The notes under the pieces were generated by a model. The model saw only the letters and a list, made by a program, of their open reading frames with translations, had not been told where the DNA came from and made no database searches. A DNA stretch of 63,805 nucleotides. Source: Oscillospiraceae bacterium. GTDB lineage: Bacteria; Bacillota; Clostridia; Oscillospirales; Ruminococcaceae. Position 1 is the first letter of the stretch. Each line of letters opens with the position of its first letter. The stretch is from NCBI GenBank assembly GCA_022788225.1, contig JALEVO010000108.1, positions 1 to 63,805 of the forward strand. Direction: 5' to 3'. A program made the position numbers and the translations under genes. Positions 8,068 to 17,458 of the stretch are shown piece by piece.

Positions 8068-8696
8068 TGTGGAACTATGAGAAAAAACTACAGTATCCTG
8101 TAAATATTAAAAATCCAAATCCAAAGCTTGCAAAGTTCATCATAGCGCAGCTTGGCGGTCCGGACGGCGAACTGGCTGCATCCATGAGGTACCTCAATCA
8201 GCGATATACTGCACCGTATGGCGAGATCAAGGGGCTTTTAACGGATATAGGCACAGAAGAATTAGGACACATGGAAATGATATCCGCAATCCTGTATCAG
8301 CTTACAAGAAACCTTACCCCTGAGCAGATCAAAGCAAGCGGATTTGACGCTTACTTCGTTGACCATACAACGGGTATTTATCCGTCAAGTGCTTCGGGTG
8401 TACCGTTTTCTGCGGCATATTTCCAGTCAAAGGGTGACCCGATAACAGACTTGGTTGAAGATATGGCTGCAGAGCAGAAAGCACGTTCAACCTATGACAA
8501 CATTCTTCGTCTTGCCGACGATCCGGATGTAAGAGATGTTATTAAGTTCCTGAGGGAAAGGGAAATTGTTCATTTTCAGAGGTTCGGCGAAGGACTTCGC
8601 ATAACTCAGGATAATCTTAATTCACGAAATTTCTACGCCTGCAATCCATCATTTGACAAAAACTGCGGAAGAAACTGCCGCAGAAGAATGAACTAA
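8067..8696 (+). CDS. cotJC: Spore coat protein CotJC, manganese-catalase family
   Basis: The 209-residue protein is a manganese-catalase-like four-helix bundle. Metal-binding Glu/His residues are visible in PDGELAASMRYLNQ, GTEELGHMEM and REREIVHFQRFGE. The ATG at 8067 overlaps the cotJB stop by one base and follows AAAGGAG. The last residues are Cys/Arg-rich (CNPSFDKNCGRNCRRRMN), typical of coat proteins. The role is coat assembly, with possible peroxide breakdown. Confidence 0.9.
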   Translation: MWNYEKKLQYPVNIKNPNPKLAKFIIAQLGGPDGELAASMRYLNQRYTAPYGEIKGLLTDIGTEELGHMEMISAILYQLTRNLTPEQIKASGFDAYFVDHTTGIYPSSASGVPFSAAYFQSKGDPITDLVEDMAAEQKARSTYDNILRLADDPDVRDVIKFLREREIVHFQRFGEGLRITQDNLNSRNFYACNPSFDKNCGRNCRRRMN

Positions 8697-8724
8697 AAAA
8701 TCCGGCGGTTATGCCGGATTTTTC
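8697..8724. terminator. Bidirectional terminator between cotJC and protease gene
   Basis: AAATCCGGC and GCCGGATTT form the stem around GGTTAT, flanked by A- and T-runs on both sides. The stop codon of the minus-strand protease lies in the loop. Confidence 0.85.
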
Positions 8725-9905
8725 ATTATTTCAATTGCTTTCTGGAGTTGAGTATCTTCACTTTCCGGAATATCTTCGATTGCTGTCTGAGAATATTTTT
8801 CCGGCATATCAACTTCATAATCCGGTGCAAGACCAACTCCGTGGTAGCACTCTGATTTTACCGTTCTGTACTTTGCCACAGTAAGTCTTAGTCCACCGCC
8901 GTTGTCAAGATTGTAAGTGTTCTGCATAATTCCTTTGCCGAAGGTGTTTTTTCCCACTAAAACTGCCTTGTCAAAATCCCTCAGTGAAGCTGCAAATAAC
9001 TCCGCGGCACTGGCGGAATTTTCATTTACCAGTACAGCCATAGGCAGATTAAGTTCCATAGAATCTGACTTGCATATTACCTCCGAACTGCCGTCTTTGT
9101 ACTCTGCAATTGCAATATCACCTTCCGGCAGCAAAGGATCAAGACACTCCGAGCAGGCAGAAACAAGTCCGCCGCCATTGTTTCTCAGGTCAAAAATCAC
9201 TGCTTTTGCGCCGTCCTCAAGACATTTTTTCAGTTCAACGTTATATTGATATGAAGTATTTTCCTTGAAACCAGTAATTCTGATATACGCAATATCGTTT
9301 TCAATCATACGACTTGTAACAGTCTTTGAAATAATTTCTTCACGGGTAATGGTAAAATCAAGCTGTTGGGTGCCACGCTGAACAGTCAGCGTAACATCTG
9401 TCCCCGTTTCTCCCCTGACAAGCTTAACAGCGTCGGCATACTCCATTTCTGATACATTTTTTCCGTCTATTGCGGTTATTACATCGTCAACCTTCATACC
9501 TGCCTCTTTAGCCGGTCCATCTTGGTTGACTTCCACAATCTTTATTTCGTTTTCATCAGTCAGATTTACAACAATTCCTATACCGCTTATTGAGCCCTTT
9601 GCGTCAAGAAGATTCTGCTCATATTCGTCCGGAGTCATGTAGGCAGAGTATTTGTCATCAAGTGCAGCTACCATTGCTTTAAGTGAACTGTCAACAATCT
9701 CTTCCTCATCATATTCGCCGTAATAATTTTTGTCAATATACTGGTCAACCGTATATATATCTTCGATTGATTTTGCCTTTTTTCTCAGCATTGCAACATT
9801 GTCATTGCACACCTGAAATGCCCAGAATGATGTTGCCGAAAATGTTAAAACTGTGGCTGCACCGGCGATAACAGCCGCAGACTTAATACTGATTTTCTTT
9901 TCCAT
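8709..9905 (-). CDS. S41-family C-terminal processing peptidase (CtpA-like)
   Basis: The 398-residue protein has an N-terminal membrane anchor (SIKSAAVIAGAATVLTFSATSFW), a PDZ domain (about residues 95-170, with ISGIGIVV and GPAKEAGMKVDDVITAIDGK) and an S41 protease domain. The catalytic Ser is in NENSASAAELFAASL and the Lys in GKNTFGKGIMQ. It should be an exported membrane-bound protease that cleaves unfolded or targeted envelope proteins. The ATG at 9905 is preferred to a TTG at 9935 because of the GAAAGGG upstream. In Clostridia this gene commonly sits after ftsE, ftsX and an M23 hydrolase, as here, so it may process a division-related protein. Confidence 0.88.
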   Translation of the reverse strand: MEKKISIKSAAVIAGAATVLTFSATSFWAFQVCNDNVAMLRKKAKSIEDIYTVDQYIDKNYYGEYDEEEIVDSSLKAMVAALDDKYSAYMTPDEYEQNLLDAKGSISGIGIVVNLTDENEIKIVEVNQDGPAKEAGMKVDDVITAIDGKNVSEMEYADAVKLVRGETGTDVTLTVQRGTQQLDFTITREEIISKTVTSRMIENDIAYIRITGFKENTSYQYNVELKKCLEDGAKAVIFDLRNNGGGLVSACSECLDPLLPEGDIAIAEYKDGSSEVICKSDSMELNLPMAVLVNENSASAAELFAASLRDFDKAVLVGKNTFGKGIMQNTYNLDNGGGLRLTVAKYRTVKSECYHGVGLAPDYEVDMPEKYSQTAIEDIPESEDTQLQKAIEIMKNPA

Positions 9906-9937
9906 ATTGGACTGTACCCTTTCTTTGTTACACAAAA

Positions 9938-9963
9938 CAGGGCAAGATTTAAAGCTTGCCCTG
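9938..9963 (-). terminator. Intrinsic terminator after M23 hydrolase gene
   Basis: CAGGGCAAG and CTTGCCCTG form a 9-bp stem with an eight-base loop, followed on the minus strand by TTTTGTGT. Confidence 0.75.
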
Positions 9964-9984
9964 TAATTTTATGTGTTAAAACGC

Positions 9985-11379
9985 TTAATAAAGATAGCTT
10001 GTCGGGTCAACTGTTGAACCGCCTACCCTTACTTCAAAATGCAGATGGAAACCTGTCGACCAGCCTGTTGAGCCTACAGAACCGATTGCCTCGCCTCTTG
10101 AAACTGACTGTCCCACAGAAACATAGACATCTGCGCAATGACCGTAAAGAGTTGAAATACCATTTCCATGATCTATAACAATATAGTTTCCGTAACCACC
10201 GTTACAGCCGCAGCTGCTGTCCTTACCATAGTTGTGAGTACATCCTGTTTTTACAAGTGTAACTGTTCCGCTGTCAGCGGCAGTAACAGCTGCTCCGGAA
10301 ATACCTCCGCCTGCGATATCAATACCGGCATGGAGAGAGCCCCATCTGTAGCCGTATCCGCTGGAAATTCCATAGAATCCCGGAACAGGCCATGACAATG
10401 AACCGCCGTAATTTTCGTCAGCTGAAGTTTCAGGAACATAGTCACTGTCGGAAGAGCCGCTGTCAGAATAACTGTCATCACTGTAATAGTCGTCATCATC
10501 GTCTTCCTCGGCTGCTGCTGCCTCTTCTGCCTGACGCTGTGCCTCTGCAGCCTGACGCTGTCTTTCGATTTCAGCCTCGATTTCCTCCATTTCAGCGTCC
10601 ATAGCGGCATTATCAGCCTCAAGAGAGTCGATATCTCTCTGTCTTGACGCCATATCGGCTTCCTTACGCTTTATGTAGTCATCAGATTCAGCATAGTCTG
10701 CCTGAAGCTGTTCGATAGCTGCATTTAGTTCTTTCTTATTGTCCTCCTGTGTTTGAAGGTCAGCGGCAAGTTCAGCTTTTTCAAGGTCAAGCTGTGCCTG
10801 TGCCTCTTCAAACTGTTCAAGCTGTGTTTTAAGAGAGTCGATCAGTTCGTCATCATGCTTTGCAACCTGGGATATAAACTCGATTTTTGAAAGCATATCG
10901 TAAAAATCAGTTGCTCCTACAAGTGCAGACGCAAGACTGTCGTTGCCGGAAATATACATTGCTCTCAGACGAGCCTTGAAAAGTTCAAGTCCCTCGTCGA
11001 TATCAACCTGTTTCTGGGCAATATCCTTTTCCAGCTGGTCAATTTTATTTTCTTTTTCCTCGATTTTGTTGCTAAGGTCATTGATAATAGTATTTACATT
11101 ATCAATGTTTTCATTCTGAAGATCAATTTTTTCCTGAAGCTGCCGCTGATATTCTTCCTGTTCAGCTACATCATCTTTCAGACTGTCAAGCTGTTCCTGA
11201 AGTGCATCAATTTCAGCCTGATTTTCAGCCTTTTCAGCTTCGATATCAGAAATAGTTTTAGCCTCTGTTTTAATAACAGGCTTTCCGTAATTCACACAGG
11301 TAAGACTTCCCGCTGTTATCACTGCGCAGAGCACAAGTGCCATAGCTTTAAGCTTATTTTTTCCGAATGTGATTTTCAT
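9985..11379 (-). CDS. FtsEX-associated murein hydrolase, coiled coil plus M23 domain
   Basis: The 464-residue protein has a signal peptide (about residues 1-35), a long coiled coil (about 40-285), a Glu/Asp/Ser-rich linker (EEDDDDDYYSDDSYSD) and a C-terminal M23 LytM domain. Zinc ligands are present in LHAGIDIAG and HLHFEV, so the domain should be active and not a degenerate EnvC. A short insert (CTHNYGKDSSCGCNGG) may be disulphide-linked or metal-binding. The order ftsE-ftsX-M23 on one strand matches PcsB or CwlO-type hydrolases that FtsEX activates at the septum or side wall. Confidence 0.88.
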   Translation of the reverse strand: MKITFGKNKLKAMALVLCAVITAGSLTCVNYGKPVIKTEAKTISDIEAEKAENQAEIDALQEQLDSLKDDVAEQEEYQRQLQEKIDLQNENIDNVNTIINDLSNKIEEKENKIDQLEKDIAQKQVDIDEGLELFKARLRAMYISGNDSLASALVGATDFYDMLSKIEFISQVAKHDDELIDSLKTQLEQFEEAQAQLDLEKAELAADLQTQEDNKKELNAAIEQLQADYAESDDYIKRKEADMASRQRDIDSLEADNAAMDAEMEEIEAEIERQRQAAEAQRQAEEAAAAEEDDDDDYYSDDSYSDSGSSDSDYVPETSADENYGGSLSWPVPGFYGISSGYGYRWGSLHAGIDIAGGGISGAAVTAADSGTVTLVKTGCTHNYGKDSSCGCNGGYGNYIVIDHGNGISTLYGHCADVYVSVGQSVSRGEAIGSVGSTGWSTGFHLHFEVRVGGSTVDPTSYLY

Positions 11380-11466
11380 AAATAACCGCCGGTTTCTTCC
11401 GGCTAAACACCACCAATCTTAAAATTCCGTAATACTTCCGGACAGAACAATAAATGATGTCTGTCC

Positions 11467-12372
11467 TTATACGTTCAGATGTTTTCTTGTACTGAGAACA
11501 CTTCCCAGAGCGCCCACAACTGCTCCGGAAATAATGTATGACAGTGCAACTTTTATAATAATATCGCCGAAAGGAAGAATACTTCCCGTACCGATAATAT
11601 TAAGTATATTTACCTCTTCAGTAAGCAGATTTACAACTGCGTCATATCCTATCCATGTTATAATTGTGGCAACAACTCCGGCAGCCATACCGGTTATCAT
11701 TCCCTCAACAAAGAACGGGATACGAATGAAAGCGTTGGTCGCACCAACATATTTCATAATACTGATTTCATTTCTTCTTGCAAATACGCTGGCTTTTGTT
11801 GTATTGGAAATAATAACCATAGAAACAATAGCAAGGGCGATAATAATAGCAGAAGCAATAAGAGTTATAATCTTTTTCATCTCCGTAAGAATATTAACGA
11901 AATCATAAGCGGCTCTGATAGAATATACATGGTCAAGTTCATTTATCAGAGTAACCGTTTCAGATGTCATGGAAATATCCTTTATTTTAAGTCTGAATGA
12001 ATCCGGAAGAGGGTTGTCCCCTTCAAGGGAGGTAAAAAGCTCCTCATATTCATTCATGCTTTTTTTCATATCCTCAAAAGCCTTGTCCTTTGAGTAGAAT
12101 TCAACCTTGTCCACATTATCCATCTGTTCAAGGAGAACCTGCATTTCCAGAACCTGAGAGTTTGTTGTATTGTCATCAAGGTAAACGATTACCTCGTTTT
12201 TGTTTTCAACTCCGCCGATCATGGAATTAATGTTAATGTAAAAAAGAATTGAAATACCCACAAGCAGGATAGAAACAAGCAGAACGCAGAAAGACGCAAA
12301 TGCCATCATTCTGTTTTTCCATACATTTTCAAATCCCTGCTTTGTAAGATATCTTATACCGCTAATCTTCAT
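11467..12372 (-). CDS. ftsX: Cell-division ABC permease FtsX
   Basis: The 301-residue protein has the FtsX topology: an N-terminal membrane helix (residues about 20-45), an extracellular loop (about 50-165), and three further helices near residues 170-195, 220-245 and 265-290. The SISIMKYVGATNAFIRIPF segment is the conserved FtsX region. The ATG at 12372 is chosen because GGAGG lies just upstream inside ftsE. The two genes overlap by 11 bases. With FtsE it forms a mechanotransmission complex for a peptidoglycan hydrolase. Confidence 0.92.
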   Translation of the reverse strand: MKISGIRYLTKQGFENVWKNRMMAFASFCVLLVSILLVGISILFYININSMIGGVENKNEVIVYLDDNTTNSQVLEMQVLLEQMDNVDKVEFYSKDKAFEDMKKSMNEYEELFTSLEGDNPLPDSFRLKIKDISMTSETVTLINELDHVYSIRAAYDFVNILTEMKKIITLIASAIIIALAIVSMVIISNTTKASVFARRNEISIMKYVGATNAFIRIPFFVEGMITGMAAGVVATIITWIGYDAVVNLLTEEVNILNIIGTGSILPFGDIIIKVALSYIISGAVVGALGSVLSTRKHLNV

Positions 12373-13045
12373 TGACTCCTCCAATCACCTCGTCAAAAAC
12401 GATTTCGCCGGAATCAATGTTTATGATTCTTCCGCCGAAATGACGTACAAGGTCATGCTCATGGGTAACCATAAGAATGGTAGTACCGCAGTCGTTTATG
12501 CCCTTGAGGAGGTCAACGATTTCATACGAAAGCTCCGGGTCAATATTTCCCGTAGGCTCGTCGGCAATAATCAGCTGAGGGTCATTTACAAGTGCTCTTG
12601 CAATGGCAACACGCTGCTGCTCACCGCCTGAAAGCTGATTAGGGTATGAGTTGGATTTTTCCTGAAGTCCCACAAGACTTATAACATAAGGAACTCTTTT
12701 TCTTATGTATTTTTTCGGTGCGTCAATAACACGAAGTACGAAAGCAATGTTTTCGTAAACTGTCATTGACGGGATAAGTCTGAAATCCTGAAAGACGAAT
12801 CCGATAGTTCTGCGAAACTCCGGAATTTTCTTTCTTTTAAGTGTACTTAAGTTATAGTCATTGACCATAACTATTCCGCTTGTTGCGTCAATTTCCTTCA
12901 ATATAAGCTTGATAAGAGTACTTTTTCCGGCACCTGATGAGCCTACAACAAAAGCAAACTCTCCGTCGTTTATTCTTAAGCTTACATTGTTGAGTGCGTC
13001 AACACCTGTTGAATAGGTGACAGACACATTTTTCAGTTCTACCAA
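12362..13045 (-). CDS. ftsE: Cell-division ABC ATPase FtsE
   Basis: Walker A (GSSGAGKST), signature (LSGGEQQR), Walker B (LIIADEPTG) and the switch His (MVTHEHD) are all present. The core matches FtsE (YENIAFVLRVI and VGLQEKSNSYPNQ). The frame allows a GTG at 13054 or a TTG at 13045. The AAAGGAAGG upstream is eight bases from 13045 and only about two from 13054, so I prefer TTG at 13045 (M-VELKNVSVTY). It heads the ftsEX pair. Confidence 0.92.
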   Translation of the reverse strand: MVELKNVSVTYSTGVDALNNVSLRINDGEFAFVVGSSGAGKSTLIKLILKEIDATSGIVMVNDYNLSTLKRKKIPEFRRTIGFVFQDFRLIPSMTVYENIAFVLRVIDAPKKYIRKRVPYVISLVGLQEKSNSYPNQLSGGEQQRVAIARALVNDPQLIIADEPTGNIDPELSYEIVDLLKGINDCGTTILMVTHEHDLVRHFGGRIINIDSGEIVFDEVIGGVNED

Positions 13046-13105
13046 ATTGGACACCTTCCTTTAGCCGGAAATATCCGGCGTAAATTGATTTGTCCCATGC
13101 AGTCA

Positions 13106-14191
13106 TCAGAATTTAACCGGATTAGCGGATAAATACTTCTTAACCATAAGGGCAATCTTGAAAATGATAGCATGGTCGAATTCCCTGAGGTCAAGTCCTG
13201 TAAGCTTTTTGATTTTTTCAAGTCTGTAAACAAGTGTATTTCTGTGAACAAAAAGCTTTCTTGATGTCTCAGAAACGTTAAGGTTGTTTTCAAAAAACTT
13301 CTGGATTGTAAACAGTGTTTCATGATCGAGAGATTCGATGCTTCCCTTTTTGAATACTTCGTGGAGGAATGTTTCGCAAAGGGTTGTAGGCAGATGATAG
13401 ATGAGTCTTGCGATACCGAGATTATCATAGCTTACGATATTTTTGTCAGTATCAAAAACCTTGCCGACTTCAAGAGCCATCTGTGCCTCCTTGAACGAAC
13501 GTGCAAGTTCCTTTACGCCTACAACGGCAGTACCGATTCCCACATTAACTCTTGTATAGAATTCGCTGCTGAGGGTATCGGAAATAGAACGGGCAAGCTT
13601 TTCAAGGTCCTTTGAATCAACTGTGCTTTTGATTTCCTTAACAAGCACGATGTCGCTTTCTGTGATGTTGAAAACGAAGTCCTTGTTTTTGTCCGGAAAG
13701 AGGTTCTGGATTACGTCGTAAGCGGAAATATCGTTTGCTGAAACGATTCTTATGAGAAATACAACTCTGCTTATCTCTGCATTGAAGTGCAGTTCTCTTG
13801 CCTTGATAACGATATCACCTGGCAGAACGTTGTCTAAAACAACATTCTTTATGAAATTGTTTCTGTCATACTTTTCGTCGTAGTACTGCTTGATGTTGGA
13901 CAGACTGATAGCCATAATTGTGGCATACTTTGCGGCATTGTCATCAACGCCCTCCACAAAAACTGCATATTCCGGCTTTACCCTTGAGCCGAAAGGCTTA
14001 TAGGTGTATCCATCACGAATAAAGATATCATGGGAGTCATTAAGGTCGAGAGAAACAAACTCGTTTGTTGTTCCGACCTTTGTGAGGTCACTGCAGGCAA
14101 TAATTGTGGCAGTTTCGTCCACAACACCGATAACGGCATTTACAGCGTCCCTCATCTGGTGTACAAGACCTTGAAATAATCTGTTAGACAT
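13106..14191 (-). CDS. PucR/CdaR-type transcriptional regulator
   Basis: The 361-residue protein has a GGDEF-like central region typical of PucR proteins (SRVVFLIRIVSANDISAYDV..NVGIGTAVVGVKELARSFKEAQ) and a C-terminal HTH_30 domain (FENNLNVSETSRKLFVHRNTL, YRLEKIKKLTGLDLREF). This is a one-component regulator of the CdaR/PucR class, but the N-terminus does not give a ligand. In many Clostridia a homologue sits upstream of ftsEX and the relation is unexplained. A TTACAAA...TTTGTAA palindrome in its leader could be an autoregulatory operator. RBS AAAGGA precedes the ATG. Confidence 0.8.
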   Translation of the reverse strand: MSNRLFQGLVHQMRDAVNAVIGVVDETATIIACSDLTKVGTTNEFVSLDLNDSHDIFIRDGYTYKPFGSRVKPEYAVFVEGVDDNAAKYATIMAISLSNIKQYYDEKYDRNNFIKNVVLDNVLPGDIVIKARELHFNAEISRVVFLIRIVSANDISAYDVIQNLFPDKNKDFVFNITESDIVLVKEIKSTVDSKDLEKLARSISDTLSSEFYTRVNVGIGTAVVGVKELARSFKEAQMALEVGKVFDTDKNIVSYDNLGIARLIYHLPTTLCETFLHEVFKKGSIESLDHETLFTIQKFFENNLNVSETSRKLFVHRNTLVYRLEKIKKLTGLDLREFDHAIIFKIALMVKKYLSANPVKF

Positions 14192-14240
14192 ATGGGGGTA
14201 TTCCTTTCTGTTTTATTTTTCTTTTCACAGTTCTGATATA

Positions 14241-14329
14241 TTACAAATTGTAACACACAGAACATCAGCATTTCATGGGTTTTAAACTTTTAAAATGTCA
14301 TACGCTTACAAACGATTAATCATTTGTAA
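14241..14329 (-). promoter_or_regulatory. Palindromic operator candidates in PucR-type gene leader
   Basis: A 24-bp palindrome with one mismatch at 14306-14329 (arms TTACAAA...TTTGTAA) and a shorter perfect one at 14241-14253 (TTACAA-A-TTGTAA) share arms. Both lie in the 5' leader downstream of the predicted promoter. No regulator binding is known; autoregulation is an inference. Confidence 0.4.
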
Positions 14330-14354
14330 CTGAACTGTAACTTGTACTGTATAT

Positions 14355-14383
14355 ATAATATCACATTTTTTCCGGTTTGTCAA
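14355..14383 (-). promoter_or_regulatory. Promoter of PucR-type regulator gene
   Basis: On the minus strand TTGACA (14383-14378), a 17-bp spacer and TATTAT (14360-14355) form a near-consensus promoter. The -35 lies inside the 3' end of argS. Confidence 0.65.
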
Positions 14384-16127
14384 TTTTTAATATTGATAAA
14401 GTATTTCTGAGTGCCTGAAGTACAGCACGGCAGAGTACAAGTCTTGCTTTTTTAAGTTCTTCTGTTTCAGCATTTTTCACGCTGCAGGCGTCATAGAACT
14501 TGTGGAAAAGGGTTGCAAGTTCAACTGCATACTTAGTAATTTTTGACGGGTCATAAGTCTTTGCGGCACTGTCAATAACCTCCGGAAGTGACGCAAGATG
14601 GCGTATCAGCTCGATTTCCTGCGGCTTGTCCAGAATGTCAAGTTCGTCCGCATTGTAGGAGTCAACATCATATCCGGAAACTCTCAGTGCTGTTATAAGA
14701 CTGCAAATTCTTGCATGAGCGTACTGAACATAGAACACCGGATTCTGGGAAGATTTTTCAACTGCAAGGTCCAGATCGAAATCAAAATGTGAATTCGGCT
14801 CACGGTAATTAAAGAAAAATCTTGCAGCGTCAATCGGAATTTCGTCAAGGAGAGTTGAAAGTGTAATAGCCTTTCCGGAACGCTTTGAAAGCTTGTACTT
14901 TTCTCCGTCCTTCACGAGATTTACCATTTGCATGATAACAATGTCAAGCCTGTCCGCATCTACGCCAAGAGCAGTAAGGGCGGCTTTCATTCTCGGGATA
15001 TAGCCGTGGTGGTCTGCACCGAAAATATCAATTGCCTTGTCAAAACCTCTTGTCACAAGCTTGTTGTAGTGGTAGGCAATGTCCGGAACAAAGTAGGTCG
15101 GGATTCCGTTTGCACGGACAAGAACTCTGTCCTTTTCATCCCCCAGTTCAGAGGACTTGAACCATATCGCACCCTCTTTTTCGTAGGTATATCCTCTTTC
15201 TGTCAGCATTTCAACGATTTTCTTTACAGAACCGTCATTGTGAAGAGTGCTTTCACGAAACCATGTATCATAGGTGATACGGTATTTGCCGAGATCCTTT
15301 TCCAGTCCGTCGATATTTTTCGGAAGAGCGTATGCAACAAGTTCCTTTCTGCGCTCCTCTTCAGGCTGTTTTGAAAGACCCGCACCGTGTTCCTCAAAGA
15401 AATTGTGTGCATGAGCAATAATGTCCATTCCCAGATAAACGTCCTCCGGCATAGGGAAAGTTTCGGAATCGTTGTAGACTGCTTCGCATATCTTTTCAGT
15501 TTCATTGCCGGATTTCGCCATGACAGCAAGTCCGTCCCTGCTGCAGAGCTGCATATATCTTAAGTCAAGGGACTTTCCGAATTTTTCTATCTGATTGCCG
15601 GCGTCGTTTACATAAAATTCTCTTTCAACGCTGTATCCAGCCCAGTCAAGAATCTCTGCAAGACCGTCGCCTATTGCTCCGCCTCTTGCATTTCCGATAT
15701 GCATAGGACCTGTGGGATTAGCGGAAACGAACTCCACCAGCACTCTTTTTCCTGCGCCTGTATTTGTTCTGCCGTAGCCGTCACCCTCGCATATAACAGT
15801 GTCCGCAACTGCCGAAAACCATTTTTTCGAGAGGAAATAGTTGATAAATCCCGGACCTGCAATTTCTATCCTTTCAAAGTATGTACCGTCAAGTACAGCT
15901 TCTTCACAGATAAGTTCTGCAATTTTTCTTGGTGCAAGTCTGAAAGCCTTTGCCATGACCATTGCCGCATTTGCAGCAAAATCGCCGTGGCTCTTGTCAG
16001 CAGGAATTTCAATGATAAAATCCGGAAGAGGTTCTGCCGGAGCCTTTCCCAGAGCAACAAGTCTGCCTAAGGAATCAAGGATTATTTCCCTTGCCTGTGA
16101 TGATGCAAGCTTTAATAAGTCTGCCAT
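14361..16127 (-). CDS. argS: Arginyl-tRNA synthetase
   Basis: The 588-residue protein is a full-length class I synthetase. The HIGH motif appears as NPTGPMHIGNARGG and the KMSKS equivalent as KLSKRSGKA. The N-terminal Add1-type domain and the C-terminal DALR anticodon domain (VFYVQYAHARICSL, then FYDACSV) are both there. It charges tRNA-Arg in the cytosol. It follows murI and DUF1934, as commonly seen in Clostridia. Confidence 0.95.
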   Translation of the reverse strand: MADLLKLASSQAREIILDSLGRLVALGKAPAEPLPDFIIEIPADKSHGDFAANAAMVMAKAFRLAPRKIAELICEEAVLDGTYFERIEIAGPGFINYFLSKKWFSAVADTVICEGDGYGRTNTGAGKRVLVEFVSANPTGPMHIGNARGGAIGDGLAEILDWAGYSVEREFYVNDAGNQIEKFGKSLDLRYMQLCSRDGLAVMAKSGNETEKICEAVYNDSETFPMPEDVYLGMDIIAHAHNFFEEHGAGLSKQPEEERRKELVAYALPKNIDGLEKDLGKYRITYDTWFRESTLHNDGSVKKIVEMLTERGYTYEKEGAIWFKSSELGDEKDRVLVRANGIPTYFVPDIAYHYNKLVTRGFDKAIDIFGADHHGYIPRMKAALTALGVDADRLDIVIMQMVNLVKDGEKYKLSKRSGKAITLSTLLDEIPIDAARFFFNYREPNSHFDFDLDLAVEKSSQNPVFYVQYAHARICSLITALRVSGYDVDSYNADELDILDKPQEIELIRHLASLPEVIDSAAKTYDPSKITKYAVELATLFHKFYDACSVKNAETEELKKARLVLCRAVLQALRNTLSILKIDKPEKM

Positions 16128-16187
16128 TGGTTAAACCAGCCTTTCTATGCTTTTTATTATGGCCGTACAGATGTACGGAAAAAGGTA

Positions 16188-16628
16188 TCAGCCGCCAATG
16201 TGCGGTGCTGCCTTGATATTCATTATGATTTCATTGTCCGACATATAGCTTGTGTTAATGTCGATTGTATATTTCATGTATAAGCTGCCGCCGTTTTCGT
16301 CCAGCTTATTTTCAATAGTATGAGTGTAAATTCCGATAACCATTTCACCGTAAGGCGTGGAATAATGGCAGTGGTGCCTTTTCCCCGGCTCGATTACAAG
16401 GTCTGAACTTGAACTGCCTCTTCTTATAATTGAGGCAAGTTTGTTTCCGGTAACGGTTATTTCAGTTTCAGAGCCTTCAAATCCGGTCGCCTCTGAATCA
16501 AGATAGCTTATCAGAAACTTGTCATCACTGCGTCTGAATTTTCCGGAGGTTACAAGTTCCGTTTCAGTCCTGTCATTATAAATGGACTGAATGCTTTTCA
16601 TTTCTATTACATAATTTTCAGATTCCAA
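16188..16628 (-). CDS. DUF1934 (YwiB-like) beta-barrel protein
   Basis: The 146-residue protein shows the DUF1934 pattern: MKSIQSI..., DDKFLISYLDSEATGFEGSETEITV, RRGSSSSDLVIEPGKRHHCHYSTPYGEM and a long beta-strand end. This family is a lipocalin-like barrel of unknown function, nearly always next to argS in Firmicutes, as here. The start is a TTG at 16628, seven bases after AGGAGA, which lies inside the last codons of murI. Confidence 0.85.
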   Translation of the reverse strand: MESENYVIEMKSIQSIYNDRTETELVTSGKFRRSDDKFLISYLDSEATGFEGSETEITVTGNKLASIIRRGSSSSDLVIEPGKRHHCHYSTPYGEMVIGIYTHTIENKLDENGGSLYMKYTIDINTSYMSDNEIIMNIKAAPHIGG

Positions 16629-16631
16629 ATT

Positions 16632-17444
16632 TTATTCTCCTAAATTACAGCTGAACACTTCTCCGCTTACCGGATGTTCAAGGAAGTGCTTAGCGTTTTC
16701 TTCAAAAAGCTCTCTGCTGTCGCTTACATAAAAAGTATTCTTTCCGACGTGCCCCTCTTCATTGAGCATATCAGCCGACATAAGACAGCTCTGTGCATAT
16801 TTAGCAGCCTCTGCCCCGGGAGAAATAAGCTTTACTCCCTCCCCCATTATGTCTGCGATAATGTCCTTTATTACCGGATAATGGGTACAGCCCAGAATAA
16901 GGGTGTCAACCCCCTCCGCCTTGATAGGAGTGAGGTACTCTTCCGCTGCAAGCCGTGTTATCTGGCAGTCCCTTGCAGTGTAGCCGTTTTCAACAAGATG
17001 TACAAACAGCGGGCAGGCGTTGCCTATTACCTTTGCATGAGTCATAATAGCCTTAATAGCCTTTCCGTAGCTGCCGCTGCGTATAGTCGCAGGAGTACCG
17101 ATAACACCGATTTTTCCGGTTTTTGTTGCAGCGCAGGCAGCCTGTGCCGCCGGAAGAAGCACTCCGGTAAAGGGCATATTTTCAACAAGCGGTTCAGACC
17201 CGATAACTGAACTGACAGTTCCGCAGGCGGCAATAATCATTTTAATTTTATGTTTCAGGAGAAAAGCAACGTCCTCTCTGGCGTACCTTAAAACAGTTTC
17301 ACGGCTTCTGCTGCCGTAGGGTATTCTTGCGGTATCACCGAAATAAATTATGTCCTCTCCGGGCAGCAGGGCATTAAGTTCCTTGACTGCTGTAAGTCCG
17401 CCCATTCCCGAATCAAATACTCCGATAGCGTAATTGTTGTTCAT
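16632..17444 (-). CDS. murI: Glutamate racemase
   Basis: The 270-residue enzyme carries GVFDSGMGGLTAVKEL, the phosphate-site loop YFGDTARIPYG and both catalytic Cys residues, in IAACGTVSS and LGCTHYPVI. It makes D-glutamate for peptidoglycan. It is co-transcribed with ddl upstream (14 bases apart) and with DUF1934 and argS downstream. AAAGGAAA precedes the ATG. Confidence 0.93.
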   Translation of the reverse strand: MNNNYAIGVFDSGMGGLTAVKELNALLPGEDIIYFGDTARIPYGSRSRETVLRYAREDVAFLLKHKIKMIIAACGTVSSVIGSEPLVENMPFTGVLLPAAQAACAATKTGKIGVIGTPATIRSGSYGKAIKAIMTHAKVIGNACPLFVHLVENGYTARDCQITRLAAEEYLTPIKAEGVDTLILGCTHYPVIKDIIADIMGEGVKLISPGAEAAKYAQSCLMSADMLNEEGHVGKNTFYVSDSRELFEENAKHFLEHPVSGEVFSCNLGE

Positions 17445-17458
17445 ATGAATGATTTCCT

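Noticed and set aside
11436-11466. GGACAGA/TCTGTCC hairpin after ftsX as terminator
   Set aside because: There is no T-run and the M23 gene follows closely, so the hairpin more likely lies within one transcript.
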